DNA from: Verrucomicrobiia bacterium
GTDB taxonomy: Bacteria; Omnitrophota; Omnitrophia; Omnitrophales; Aquincolibacteriaceae
Reading direction: 5' to 3'
Assembly (NCBI GenBank): GCA_035495615.1
Contig: DATJFP010000099.1
Location: forward strand, 1-57,886
Length of the DNA: 57,886 nucleotides
In this document: in pieces, positions 19,296 through 28,391 of the stretch
Layout of the letters: each line of letters begins with the position of its first letter
Numbering within the stretch: the stretch's first letter is position 1
Made by a program: the position numbers and the translations under genes
Notes under the pieces: generated by a model
Told to the model about the DNA's origin: nothing
Database searches by the model: none
The model's input: only the letters and a program-made list of their open reading frames with translations

Positions 19296-20038
19296 CCCTT
19301 ATTTTCCAGGCAGAATTCCTGGAACTGCCCGATCGTCTCTTCCGGTGCCCCGTCAATTTTGATCCGGCCGCTGTCCATCCAGATCACGCGCGTGCAATGC
19401 CGTGCGATGAATTTCATCTCATGGCTCGCAATGATGACGGTCCTTTCCGAGTCCATGAGGCGGTCAAAATAACCTTCGGCTTTTTTGCGGAAGCTCATGT
19501 CCGCCACGGTCGTGGATTCGTCGAAGGCAAGGAAGTCGGCCGCGGTCTGGGCAAAGACCGAAAAGAAAAGCCGCTGTTTCTGCCCCGCGGACAAATCTTT
19601 GACCTGCATGTAAAGAAGCTCGCGCAAGCCGGAAAATTCCACGATTTCTTCGATGTGGTTCGTCACTTCCGAGACCAGGATGCCGTGCACGGCGCCAAGC
19701 AGGTAAATGTTGTCGAGGACCGGCAGGTAAGGATTGAGCCCCAGGCTGTAATTGAAAAGCACGCTGAGCGGGGAGCGGACCTCGACCGAGCCTGCCGTGG
19801 GGTCCAGGATTCCGGCCAGCACGCGCAGCAGCGTAGTTTTGCCGCACCCGTTCTTGCCGATGAGGCCGATCTTTTCCCCGCGCTTCACTTCCAGGGAAAC
19901 CTCGCGGAGCGCCCAAAGCTCGCGTTTCAGCGGCACGCCGCCGAGGAGCGATTGGCCCAGTCGAAAAAGCGTCTTATGCTGCTGGTAGATCTGGAAGCAT
20001 TTGCTGACCTTGTCCAGCCGGACCAGAGGTTCGTTCAT
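19292..20038 (-). CDS. ABC transporter ATP-binding protein, polysaccharide export (Wzt/KpsT type)
   Basis: A 248-residue ATPase subunit. It shows Walker [10 protein letters not shown], a signature LSAGQKQR (one change from LSGGQ), Walker B FLAFDEST and switch histidine in ASHEM. The segment [23 protein letters not shown] is typical of Wzt/KpsT/TagH proteins, which energise export of O-antigen, capsule or teichoic chains. It lacks the C-terminal carbohydrate-binding domain found in Wzt proteins that recognise a capped chain end. Start ATG 20038 overlaps the TGA of the permease gene by four bases (ATGA), indicating translational coupling. Confidence 0.92.
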   Translation of the reverse strand: MNEPLVRLDKVSKCFQIYQQHKTLFRLGQSLLGGVPLKRELWALREVSLEVKRGEKIGLIGKNGCGKTTLLRVLAGILDPTAGSVEVRSPLSVLFNYSLGLNPYLPVLDNIYLLGAVHGILVSEVTNHIEEIVEFSGLRELLYMQVKDLSAGQKQRLFFSVFAQTAADFLAFDESTTVADMSFRKKAEGYFDRLMDSERTVIIASHEMKFIARHCTRVIWMDSGRIKIDGAPEETIGQFQEFCLENKG

Positions 20039-20814
20039 GACATTTCGACGCCCCGCTTTTCGAACCTCTTGAAGCAGGAATAACCGCTCACAAAGGCGAT
20101 CGTCATGTAGGCCGCTCCCTGGACCACCGTATACACGCTGAAATAGGGCGCCGCATGCCCGAGCATCAGGCTCTGAAATGCAAGCACCACAGGCGTCAGG
20201 GGGTTGAGATTCAGGACCATCAGGCGCGCCCAGGGAGAGAGCATGTCGACCGTATAAAAGGTCGGGGTGATGAAGAGCATCATGGGCCACAGCACGGTCC
20301 AGATTTCCATGACATCCCCGGCCAGCGTGCTGAGAATGAGAAAATGCAGGGTGATTCCGAAGACCAGCAGGATGAACCCGATCGCGGTCAGGTAAAAGAG
20401 CGGCAGGCTTGTGAGATGCAGGACGCCGAAGGCCAGGCCCGCCACGGCGCAAAGCGAGATCTCGACGGCAAATTTCAGCGCGGGAACGAAAAGCGACGAC
20501 ACGAGCAGGATTTCCGCGGGCACGTGGGAATTCAGCAGGAAGTCCCGGTGCTTCTCGAAAAAGCGCATGCCGTGGGTCATCATGTTGTTGAAAAAAGTGA
20601 GGGGGATGATGCCCACCAGGAGATGAAGCGGGAAATCCGGGATGCTTTTCCCGAAGCGCGCCTCAAAAATGCAATAAAGCACCACGAAAGCCGTGAGCGG
20701 GCCGATGAAGCTCCAGAGCGCGCCTCCGATGGACTTGTAATCGCTCGTGCGGAAATACATTTTGACCAGCACGCCGAGAAGGTTGAGATTTTTTTTGAAG
20801 CGGGGTGAGGCCAT
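20035..20814 (-). CDS. ABC-2 type permease, polysaccharide export (Wzm/KpsM type)
   Basis: A 259-residue membrane protein with about six hydrophobic segments. The N-terminal part, [20 protein letters not shown], is the typical amphipathic entry of Wzm/KpsM/TagG permeases, followed by [12 protein letters not shown] and a conserved loop [18 protein letters not shown]. It forms the channel with the ATPase encoded immediately downstream, probably exporting an undecaprenyl-linked glycan. It starts directly after the stop of the glycosyltransferase at 20815 with no gap, so the three minus-strand genes form one operon. Confidence 0.92.
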   Translation of the reverse strand: MASPRFKKNLNLLGVLVKMYFRTSDYKSIGGALWSFIGPLTAFVVLYCIFEARFGKSIPDFPLHLLVGIIPLTFFNNMMTHGMRFFEKHRDFLLNSHVPAEILLVSSLFVPALKFAVEISLCAVAGLAFGVLHLTSLPLFYLTAIGFILLVFGITLHFLILSTLAGDVMEIWTVLWPMMLFITPTFYTVDMLSPWARLMVLNLNPLTPVVLAFQSLMLGHAAPYFSVYTVVQGAAYMTIAFVSGYSCFKRFEKRGVEMS

Positions 20815-21759
20815 TTATTTGATCAGCAGGTTTTTGAGGCCGATGTGGCCGAGAAAACGCAGCGCGTGCAGCGGTTCTCGCAGAATCCCGCCGGCATGGC
20901 GCAGGAGCCCCTTTCGTTCGGCAAGGGCCGCGTAAGCGCGCAGCCGCGCGCGGCCGCGGGCAAGGCCGGCCTTGTCCGCGGCCGGTTCGCGTTCCAGGGA
21001 ATCGTAGAGCCGGGAAAGGAACTGCTGCAACGCCTGGAAAGTGCTTTGGGTGAAAGGGCCGAAGTTGGCGCTTTTTTCGTGGATACGCCAGCGCACGAGC
21101 GGCTCCGGAAGAAAGAAGAAGGCGCCGCGCGGGGCCAGATGCGCCAGCGTCCACCAGTCGTAAAAAAGTTCGCGCGGCGCGGCTTCCGGGATTTCCGCGA
21201 GCAGGCGGCGGCGCGTCACAAAATTGGAAAAGGTGGCCACGGGATTGCGGCGGAGCAAAAAGGGCAGCGCGGAAAACGGACGGCGCCGCGGTGTTTCCGC
21301 GGCCGTCAGCCAGCGGTAGGTGTTCCAGAAAAAGGCGCCGCGCGCGTGGCCGAAAGGCCGGTAGCCGGAATAGACCGCGGAAACCGCGGGAAAGTCCCTG
21401 AGAGCGCGGATTTTTTTTTCGAGATTCTCCGGTTCCCACGCATCGTCGGCCTCGAGAAAAGCCGTGAATTCTCCGCGGGCATGAGCGAGCGCAAGACGGT
21501 AGGACGCCGCGAGTCCCTGATTGGCGCGGCCGGGATGAGTGAGCAGGCGGATTTTTCCGGGAAAGCGGGCCCGCCAGGATTCCAGGATTTCGACCGAGCC
21601 GTCCCGCGAGCCGTCATCCACGGCAAGAAGTTCGAAGTCCCGGAACGTTTGGGCCATGACCGATGCAAGAGCCTCGGGAAGCCAGCGCGCGTAATTGAAA
21701 CTGGGCATGAGCACGCTGACCGCGACGGACGCAGAAGCCGAGCTGTTTTCCGGAGTCAT
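20815..21759 (-). CDS. Family 2 glycosyltransferase
   Basis: A 314-residue GT2 enzyme. It shows VSVLMPSFNYARWLPEALAS, LLAVDDGSRDGSVEIL and AFLEADDAWEP, i.e. the nucleotide-binding DDGSxDGS and the DxD-type metal motif. An acidic-aromatic FYDWWTLAHLAPRG lies in the acceptor region, followed by a basic helical tail. It is first in the minus-strand operon with the ABC exporter genes. The ATG at 21759 is preferred; a perfect TATAAT (21767-21772) ends seven bases before it and no ribosome site is visible, suggesting a leaderless transcript. A longer in-frame start at 21876 would lie upstream of that box. Confidence 0.87.
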   Translation of the reverse strand: MTPENSSASASVAVSVLMPSFNYARWLPEALASVMAQTFRDFELLAVDDGSRDGSVEILESWRARFPGKIRLLTHPGRANQGLAASYRLALAHARGEFTAFLEADDAWEPENLEKKIRALRDFPAVSAVYSGYRPFGHARGAFFWNTYRWLTAAETPRRRPFSALPFLLRRNPVATFSNFVTRRRLLAEIPEAAPRELFYDWWTLAHLAPRGAFFFLPEPLVRWRIHEKSANFGPFTQSTFQALQQFLSRLYDSLEREPAADKAGLARGRARLRAYAALAERKGLLRHAGGILREPLHALRFLGHIGLKNLLIK

Positions 21760-21766
21760 GGGCCGG

Positions 21767-21772
21767 ATTATA
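21767..21772 (-). promoter_or_regulatory. -10 box directly upstream of the ATG at 21759
   Basis: TATAAT on the minus strand followed by seven bases and ATG. No convincing -35 hexamer is seen. If used, transcription would start at or next to the A of the ATG. Confidence 0.4.
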
Positions 21773-21904
21773 ACGATTTCTCCATGCGGCCACCACAGGT
21801 TTTGTGGCGGAAAAACCGGGCAAAGGCGGATGTAAAATCGCGCCGGATATGATATAACTAGGCATTTCCCATTCAACGGACCGTCAATTTTTTTCAGGAT
21901 TTTC

Positions 21905-23467
21905 TTGGACGAGACCCGGAATATTTCTAGGAATAAAACCGCTGTTTTAGCGGGAGCCGTCTGCCTGGTGCTGGCGGCTTTTATTGTTTTTGGAAGGTCG
22001 GTTCAGTACGACTTCGTGAACTGGGACGATGATCTCTACGTGACGCGCAACGCTTCGATACGGGAGCTGAACGTCCGCAATCTCGAAGACTGGTTCGTCC
22101 ATCCTTACGTCTCCCTCTACGTGCCGCTGCCCATGCTGAGCTATGCCTTGAACTACAAGGCCGCGGGGCTGGACCCTTCCGCGTATCATGTGACCAACGT
22201 CATCCTTCACGCGGCGAACGGTGTCCTGGTTTTTCTGCTTTACCTGGCCTTTTTCCGCGACGCGCCTCTGTCTTTCCTCGGCGCTCTGGCGTTCGTATGC
22301 CATCCCGCGCAGGTCGAAACCGTGGCCTGGATCTCGCAGAGGAAAAGTTTGCTTTGCGCTTTTTTTCTGATCCTCGGCGTGCTGTTCTACAACCAGGGCG
22401 CGGCGGCGGAACGCGACCGCAAACGCACGGCGCTTGCCTGCGTCTTTTTCGTGCTGGCATTGCTGTCGAAAGCCACGGCCGTGATCGTGCCGCTCTTGCT
22501 GCTGGCCTACGATTATTTTTACCGGGGAACGGTGGGCAAGCGCAAAGGCCTTCTGCTTTCGCTTTTTCTCCTCGTGCCGGCCACGGCCATGGTTTTTTTC
22601 ACGCTGGCGCTTTATCCGGAGGTGCTCGCGAAGTTCCACGGCACCCACGTCGTCGATTATGTGCTGGGGCAGGGGAAGACCCTTTTGTTTTACGCCAAGC
22701 ACGCGGTCCTGCCCTGGCCGCAGGACCTTGTCTACGAAGGATTGACCGAGATCGGGCCGGGCGTGAAGGAGAGGCTGGGGCTTGCGCTGCTGGGCACTGT
22801 GGTTACGGGCCTCCTCTTCGCCGCGAGCTGGCGCAAAGAACGCTACGGATTCTGGCTGGCCTGGACGCTTCTCTTCCTGCTGCCGGTAGTTAATGTTTTC
22901 CGCGTGCCCGTTTCCGACCGGCATTTGTACCTGCCGCTCGTCGGCTTTATCGGGACGCTGCTCTGGCTTTTTTCGCGCTGGAAAAAAACCGGCATCCTTT
23001 TTTTGACGGCCTGGACGGCCGGACTGATCCTGCTTTCCTGGCATCGGCTTCCGGTCTGGCAAAACAGCGAGACCTTGTGGAACAGCGTGACTTCCAGGCG
23101 CGGCATGATGTTTGTCGCCAGAATGCAGCTTGCGGGGTATTATGAGGACCGGGGGGATCTGGAAAAGGCGTCCCGCGGGTATTGGGACATCATCGCGATC
23201 CAGCCCCAGCTGCCTTACCCGTACCTGAATCTTTATAATCTGTACACGCAGCACGGCCAAAAGGCCAATGCGGCCACGGTCGCGGAATTTTATGCGCAAA
23301 ACTATTCGCAGCATTTTCCTCTTCCGGAACTTTACGAAAAGCTCGTGCGTTCGAAAAATGAGCCCGGCCGCGTCCGGGAACTGGTGCATCAAGTGATCGA
23401 AGACCACGACGACGGCAAAATGCAGGAAGATTACTGGGAAGAATTCCAGTCGCAAAGGCCCCTATGA
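21905..23467 (+). CDS. Polytopic membrane protein, GT-C/TMTC-like with C-terminal TPR-like region
   Basis: A 520-residue protein with about ten hydrophobic segments and then a soluble tail. The first loop, YDFVNWDDDLYVTRN, is an acidic motif like the one in GT-C enzymes and TMTC/PMT-type proteins that use polyprenyl-phosphate sugars. VCHPAQVETVAWISQRKSLL is typical of bacterial homologues annotated as O-GlcNAc-transferase-like or TPR proteins. The last 130 residues (FVARMQLAGYYEDRGDLEKA and onward) look like two or three TPR helices, probably periplasmic. The start is TTG at 21905, with AGGA eight bases upstream. Its stop overlaps the next ATG (ATGA), so it is coupled to the flavoprotein gene. 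Confidence 0.78.
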   Translation: MDETRNISRNKTAVLAGAVCLVLAAFIVFGRSVQYDFVNWDDDLYVTRNASIRELNVRNLEDWFVHPYVSLYVPLPMLSYALNYKAAGLDPSAYHVTNVILHAANGVLVFLLYLAFFRDAPLSFLGALAFVCHPAQVETVAWISQRKSLLCAFFLILGVLFYNQGAAAERDRKRTALACVFFVLALLSKATAVIVPLLLLAYDYFYRGTVGKRKGLLLSLFLLVPATAMVFFTLALYPEVLAKFHGTHVVDYVLGQGKTLLFYAKHAVLPWPQDLVYEGLTEIGPGVKERLGLALLGTVVTGLLFAASWRKERYGFWLAWTLLFLLPVVNVFRVPVSDRHLYLPLVGFIGTLLWLFSRWKKTGILFLTAWTAGLILLSWHRLPVWQNSETLWNSVTSRRGMMFVARMQLAGYYEDRGDLEKASRGYWDIIAIQPQLPYPYLNLYNLYTQHGQKANAATVAEFYAQNYSQHFPLPELYEKLVRSKNEPGRVRELVHQVIEDHDDGKMQEDYWEEFQSQRPL

Positions 23468-24870
23468 GCACGCCCAAAGCCCTTATCCTCGGGGCCGGAC
23501 CCGCGGGACTTTCCGCGGCGCACGAGCTTTCCAATCACGGCGTGTCCTGTCACGTGGTGGACCGGCACACCCAGGTGGGAGGCCTTTGCCGCACGCTGGA
23601 CTTCGAGGGATACCGCTTCGACATCGGGGGGCACCGCTTTTTGTCGCGCAGCGTCGAGGTGAATGACCTGTGGAAGAACGTCCTCGGCCAGGAACTGCTC
23701 ACCAAGTCCCGCAAGTCGCGCATTTATTTCCGCGGGCAGTTTTACGATTATCCGCTGCATCCTTGGAAGACACTGCAAAAACTCGGACCGGTCGAGGCCG
23801 CGCGCTGCATCGCGAGCTACCTGGGCGCCCAGTTATCCGGCGGCACGGATTCCGGCTCGTTTGAAAACTGGATGATCCGGCGTTTCGGGCGCCGCTTGTA
23901 CGAGAATTTTTTCAAGTCCTACACGGAAAAAGTATGGGGCATCCCATGCTCCCGCTTGTCCAGCGATTGGGCCGCGCAGCGCATCCAGGAGTTGTCGCTT
24001 CAAAAGGCCATCCACCAGGCTTTTTTTTCCGACCGCGAACGGAAAATCAAGACGCTGAGCGACAGGTTTTACTACCCGCGGCTTGGGCCCGGCCAATTCT
24101 GCGAGAGGCTGAAGGCCATCTGCGAGACGAAGCACGTGAATTTCCATCTGGAACGCGAAATCGCGGAAGTCCAGACCCAGGGGCGGCGCGTCCGTTCGGT
24201 CATCTCCGCATCCGGCGGGCGGAAGGAAAACCATGAGGCCGATTACTTCCTATCCAGCATCCCGCTGCCAGTGCTGGTGGAAAAACTAAGCCCGCGTCCG
24301 CCGAAGGAAATCCTGGAGGCTGCCGCGTCGCTTTCGTTCCGCAGCTTCATTTCGGTGAACCTGATTTTCAACTCGCCCGATCTCTTCGACGATCACTGGA
24401 TCTACGTGCATTCCCCGGACGTCAAGGCGGGGCGCGTGCAGAATTATAAAAATTGGAGCCGGGAAATGGTGCCGGACGACCAAACGACTTCGCTCGGCGT
24501 GGAATATTTCGTGTTCGAGGGAGACGAACTCTGGAATAAATCCGACGAAGCCTTGATCCGTTTTGCCGCGGACGAACTGGCTGTCCTCGGCCTCGCGGAC
24601 AAGAGCCGGCTCGTCAAAGGTTTCGTCGCTAAAATTCCGAAGGCTTATCCGGTTTACGGTCCCGGCTACAAGAATTCGGTCCGCATCCTCAGGGATTACC
24701 TGGCCGGATTCGAAAACCTGCAGGTCATGGGGCGGGCGGGCCTTTTCCGCTACAACAACAGCGACCATGCCATCCTGACAGGGCTTTTCGCGGCGCGCAA
24801 CGTCCTCGGCGAAGGCCACGACCTTTGGACCGTGGATCCTGACCGCCACTTCGTCGCGGCCCTGGATTAA
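23464..24870 (+). CDS. FAD-dependent oxidoreductase, UDP-galactopyranose mutase/amine-oxidase-like
   Basis: A 468-residue flavoprotein. The N-terminus has the dinucleotide motif ALILGAGPAGLSAAHELS and VVDRHTQVGGLCRTLDFEG, followed by RFDIGGHRFLSRS, which matches the UDP-galactopyranose mutase/protoporphyrinogen oxidase-like family. NFFKSYTEKVWGIPCSRLSSDWAAQRI is a block common in polysaccharide-locus members. The C-terminal FAD contact is FRYNNSDHAILTGLFAARNVLG. It may isomerise or oxidise a nucleotide sugar for the surface glycan; the exact substrate cannot be read. It sits between the membrane protein and a GT2, all on the plus strand. Confidence 0.85.
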   Translation: MSTPKALILGAGPAGLSAAHELSNHGVSCHVVDRHTQVGGLCRTLDFEGYRFDIGGHRFLSRSVEVNDLWKNVLGQELLTKSRKSRIYFRGQFYDYPLHPWKTLQKLGPVEAARCIASYLGAQLSGGTDSGSFENWMIRRFGRRLYENFFKSYTEKVWGIPCSRLSSDWAAQRIQELSLQKAIHQAFFSDRERKIKTLSDRFYYPRLGPGQFCERLKAICETKHVNFHLEREIAEVQTQGRRVRSVISASGGRKENHEADYFLSSIPLPVLVEKLSPRPPKEILEAAASLSFRSFISVNLIFNSPDLFDDHWIYVHSPDVKAGRVQNYKNWSREMVPDDQTTSLGVEYFVFEGDELWNKSDEALIRFAADELAVLGLADKSRLVKGFVAKIPKAYPVYGPGYKNSVRILRDYLAGFENLQVMGRAGLFRYNNSDHAILTGLFAARNVLGEGHDLWTVDPDRHFVAALD

Positions 24871-24882
24871 TTTTTTTGAGCT

Positions 24883-25920
24883 ATGGCGAACACCGGACAA
24901 TTCAGCGTGATCATTCCCGCGCGCAACAGCGGCCGGACTCTCGGCCGCGTGCTGGAAGCGGTTTGCGCCTCCTCGCTTCTGCCCGCGGAAGTGATCGTCG
25001 TCGACGACGGCTCGACCGACAACACGGCGGAGATCGCAAGAAACTTTTCCTGCCGCGTGGTCCCCGTTGCGCTGGGCCGGGGCCCCATGCAGCCGCGCTT
25101 TAAGGGCGCGGCGGCCGCGCTTTTTCCCTTGCTCGTCTTCCTGGATTCGGACGTTTGCGTCAAACCCGACACGTTCGGGAAACTCACGGCGCATTTCTCG
25201 GACCCCGGCATTCATGCCGTGACCGGCCTTCTTGCCGCGCAGGCGCCTGTCCGCCGTTTTGCCAGCCATTACAAAAACGAATACATGAATTTCATTTTCC
25301 GGAAGAAGCCCCGCGAATCGGATTTTCTCTACGGGTCGCTGTGGGCGGTGCGGCAGCGCGACCTCATCATCTTCGAGCCGGTGAGCGAACCCTTCGGCAG
25401 CCTGGTTTCCGATACGGAAATGGGGATGCGCCTGAGGGCCTCGGGGAAGCGCGTGCTGCTCGACGCGGGCCTGGAAGTGGAGCATTTGAAAGAGTACGGC
25501 ATTGCCGGCCTCCTCAAAAATGATTTCGTGATTCCGTTCATGTTCGCCCGCATTTTTCTGCGGTACGGCAGGCAAAGCGATTGGACCCGCAAAAGGGGAT
25601 TCTCGCATGCGTCGCTGGCCCAGACCGCGGCCACGGCCCTGGCCTTTTTCTCGCTTACGGGCCTCACGGCGTTTGCCTTTTCCGGACGTTTTTTTTTCCT
25701 GACGGGTTCTCTTCTCCTGGGCGCGGCCTTTTTCGCGTACTGGCGTTCTTTTCTCGCGCGTCTTTTTAAAACGCGCGGCGTGGTGTTCGGCCTCAAGGCC
25801 GCGCTGCTCGAGCCGTTCGATGCCGCGGCCATGTTCTGCGGATTGTGCTCGGGGTTTGTTTATTCGGTGTTCCGCCCGCATCGAGAGCCCTCGTCCCGGC
25901 TCGCCGTGGCGGCGGCATGA
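24883..25920 (+). CDS. Membrane-associated family 2 glycosyltransferase
   Basis: A 345-residue GT2 with FSVIIPARNSGRTLGRVLEAV, VIVVDDGSTDNTAEI and the metal-binding VFLDSDVCV. LVSDTEMGMRLRASG fits the acceptor/catalytic base region. The C-terminal third has two or three hydrophobic segments (AATALAFFSLTGLTAFAFS, FFLTGSLLLGAAFFAY), so it is anchored in the inner membrane like polyisoprenyl-phosphate glycosyltransferases. It starts 12 bases after the flavoprotein gene, and its stop overlaps the next ATG (ATGA). Confidence 0.88.
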   Translation: MANTGQFSVIIPARNSGRTLGRVLEAVCASSLLPAEVIVVDDGSTDNTAEIARNFSCRVVPVALGRGPMQPRFKGAAAALFPLLVFLDSDVCVKPDTFGKLTAHFSDPGIHAVTGLLAAQAPVRRFASHYKNEYMNFIFRKKPRESDFLYGSLWAVRQRDLIIFEPVSEPFGSLVSDTEMGMRLRASGKRVLLDAGLEVEHLKEYGIAGLLKNDFVIPFMFARIFLRYGRQSDWTRKRGFSHASLAQTAATALAFFSLTGLTAFAFSGRFFFLTGSLLLGAAFFAYWRSFLARLFKTRGVVFGLKAALLEPFDAAAMFCGLCSGFVYSVFRPHREPSSRLAVAAA

Positions 25921-28391
25921 AGCCGGCGGCGTCCAGCGCGGGAACGCTGCGGAAAATTTTTTTGACCCCCATTCCCATTCCTCCTCCGTTGAAGCGCGCC
26001 TTCTGGGCCGCGGCCTTCGTGGTGCTCTACATCAAGATTTTCTTTGTCAGCGGCTCGATGCCGGCCCGCGCGGAACTCGAATCGTCCTGGCATCTTGCCC
26101 TGGAATATGCGGCCCTCCACGGCATCCCGCACGGCTCCTGGATCCTCCACAGTTTCGGACCTCTGGGCTATCTGGCCTCGGATTCCAGCATGGCAGTCTT
26201 TGCGCCGGCGCGCGTGCTGTTTGCCTGGTGCTGGACCTTCCTGATCTGCACGGCCATTTTCGAGATCGGCCGTTTGACCGGACCGAGGATCAAGCTGCTG
26301 CTCATTCTGGCCGCGTTTTTTATCTTCAACCAGGTGAACGCCTACGATCATGAGATCCAGCCGTTGACGCTTGTCCTTTACGGCGTTTACCGGGTCCTGG
26401 AACCCGGCGCGTCGTCGTGGCTGAAAGAAGCGCTTCTTGCCGCGGTCATCGGCATCCTCATCTGCATGAAGTTCTCGTTTTTTATGTTCGGGACGGGCCT
26501 GCTGGCCGTTCTGGTCCTCGTCCGTCTGGCGGAGCGCGATTTCGGCGGGGCCGCGCGCCTTGCGTTCTTGTTTGCGGCCGCGCTTGCAGGGGTATGGATG
26601 TTGTCCGGACAAAGGCTGCAGGATCTCGCGCCGTGGATCACGGACAATATGGACTTCAGCGCCGGGTATCTCTCGTCCGCAGGGATGAAAGGAAATCCGC
26701 TGGTTCTGCGTCTGTGTCTTGCCGCGGCCGGGCTTTTCGGCGCGCTCCTTTTGATGCTTGCAGGCCGCCTCCGGCCGGGTCCGCGCGCGCGGGGCTTCCT
26801 TGTGGTTCTGGCCGGGCTTATGGTGTGGAAATGGAAGCATGGCTTTGTCCGGGCGGATTTGCACACGCTCTATTTTTCCAGGATGATGCTGACTGCGGCG
26901 AGCCTTTTGTATCTTCCTTATTTTTATCCGCGTCTCGAGGAAAGAGCGGCAAAATTCTTTCACCATGCGGTGTACGTGGGCATCGTGGGACTTTGCCTGG
27001 CGGCGGGGCATCTCCAATTGCCCTACCGTTTCCTCCCCGTACGGGACAATGTCGTCGCGCCGTTTCTCTGGAAGCTCGACATGTTTTCGCGGAGCGTGAC
27101 CGGAAAGAAGATGGATTCGTTCGGAAGAACAGAATGCCTGTCCGTGGAAGACTGCACCCTGCCCGAAATCCGGAAAAGGGTGGGCACCGAAACGATCAAC
27201 GCGATGAATTACGACCAATCGCTTCTCATCATGAACGCATTGAATTACCGGCCCAGCCCCATGGTGCAAAGCTTTGACACATTGACGCCCAAGACCCTGG
27301 CGCGTGACCTCGAATTTTACCGCGGGCCGCTGGCGCCGCGGTTCGTGGCGCTGCACGTTTCCACGCTCGACGGCCGCCTGCCCTCGGAAGACGATGCCCT
27401 TGTGCTGCCTTATCTTTTCCAGCATTATGTCCCCGTGCTGCGGGAATCGAAATTCCTGCTTTTTGAAAAGTCCGGCGGTCCGGATACGGCCTGGCCCGCG
27501 ACGGAAACGCTCCTCAAAACCCGGGTCACGTTCCGGCAAATCCTTGATTTGACGGCATGGAACGGCAGGCCTTTGTGGATCAAGGCGCGCTTCAAGAGGA
27601 GTCCGCGGGGCAAATTGAGGCTTTGGGCTTTCCGCGCGGTCCCGCCTCAGATCTGCGTGAAATCAGGCAGCTCCGCGTATCTTCTTTACCGGCTGGTGCC
27701 GGGCATTTCGTCTGAGGGGTTTCTTCTGAATCCCATGCTCGAGACGAACAAAGACGCGGCGAACCTCATCCATCCGGAGAGGTGGAAAAAAGCGGACAAG
27801 ATTTATTTCGAGGCCATGGGCGGGGAACGCGACTTCGAGCCGGAAATCGAAGTGGAAATCGACGCCTTGAAAGAGGGCTGGATCAACGAGGCTGAGTGGC
27901 GCCGTGCGGAGGAAGTGCGGCAGCGGCGGACGCTGGAAAAAGTTTTCGGCCCGGGGCCTTTGCAAGTCGAAGCCGCGCGGCCTTTGGAAGAAGGGGAGCT
28001 ATGGGACTATCCAGCGGTTCTGGCGTTTCCGCCCACGACGATCAGGGTACCGGTTCCCTCAGGCATGCATTTTCTCGAAGGCGGATTCGGCATGATGAAA
28101 GAATCGTATAGGGGAGGCAATGCCTCCGACGGCGTGAGGTTTATCGTCGAAGTCGAAGACGGGGCCGGCAAATGCAGGCGGGTGCTGGACCGCATCATCA
28201 ACCCTCACGCTTTTACGGCGGCGCGATGGCAAAGTCATTACCTGGTCAAGCTCGACCCTGCGGTGGACAAAAATATCGTTCTGAAGACTGATCCTGGTCC
28301 CGCAGGCAATTCCAAGGCGGACTTTGCGGTCTGGACCAAGATGAAATTCAAATCCGACGTCCCTAAAAGGTGGCAATATCTCTATGTCTGA
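25917..28391 (+). CDS. Large membrane protein, GT-C-like, with C-terminal beta-sandwich
   Basis: An 824-residue protein of unknown function. Residues up to about 380 hold roughly ten hydrophobic segments. The first loop, ARAELESSWHLALEYAALHG, and SFGPLGYLASDSSM resemble uncharacterised GT-C-type polyprenyl-sugar transferases. The C-terminal 440 residues are soluble, probably periplasmic. The last part (IRVPVPSGMHFLEGGFGM to FAVWTKMKF) looks like a jelly-roll, carbohydrate-binding-type domain of the kind seen in NPCBM folds. The ATG at 25917 overlaps the previous TGA; an in-frame upstream start at 25845 would run deep into the previous gene. It likely acts on the surface glycan; the assignment is by context and topology only. 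Confidence 0.7.
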   Translation: MKPAASSAGTLRKIFLTPIPIPPPLKRAFWAAAFVVLYIKIFFVSGSMPARAELESSWHLALEYAALHGIPHGSWILHSFGPLGYLASDSSMAVFAPARVLFAWCWTFLICTAIFEIGRLTGPRIKLLLILAAFFIFNQVNAYDHEIQPLTLVLYGVYRVLEPGASSWLKEALLAAVIGILICMKFSFFMFGTGLLAVLVLVRLAERDFGGAARLAFLFAAALAGVWMLSGQRLQDLAPWITDNMDFSAGYLSSAGMKGNPLVLRLCLAAAGLFGALLLMLAGRLRPGPRARGFLVVLAGLMVWKWKHGFVRADLHTLYFSRMMLTAASLLYLPYFYPRLEERAAKFFHHAVYVGIVGLCLAAGHLQLPYRFLPVRDNVVAPFLWKLDMFSRSVTGKKMDSFGRTECLSVEDCTLPEIRKRVGTETINAMNYDQSLLIMNALNYRPSPMVQSFDTLTPKTLARDLEFYRGPLAPRFVALHVSTLDGRLPSEDDALVLPYLFQHYVPVLRESKFLLFEKSGGPDTAWPATETLLKTRVTFRQILDLTAWNGRPLWIKARFKRSPRGKLRLWAFRAVPPQICVKSGSSAYLLYRLVPGISSEGFLLNPMLETNKDAANLIHPERWKKADKIYFEAMGGERDFEPEIEVEIDALKEGWINEAEWRRAEEVRQRRTLEKVFGPGPLQVEAARPLEEGELWDYPAVLAFPPTTIRVPVPSGMHFLEGGFGMMKESYRGGNASDGVRFIVEVEDGAGKCRRVLDRIINPHAFTAARWQSHYLVKLDPAVDKNIVLKTDPGPAGNSKADFAVWTKMKFKSDVPKRWQYLYV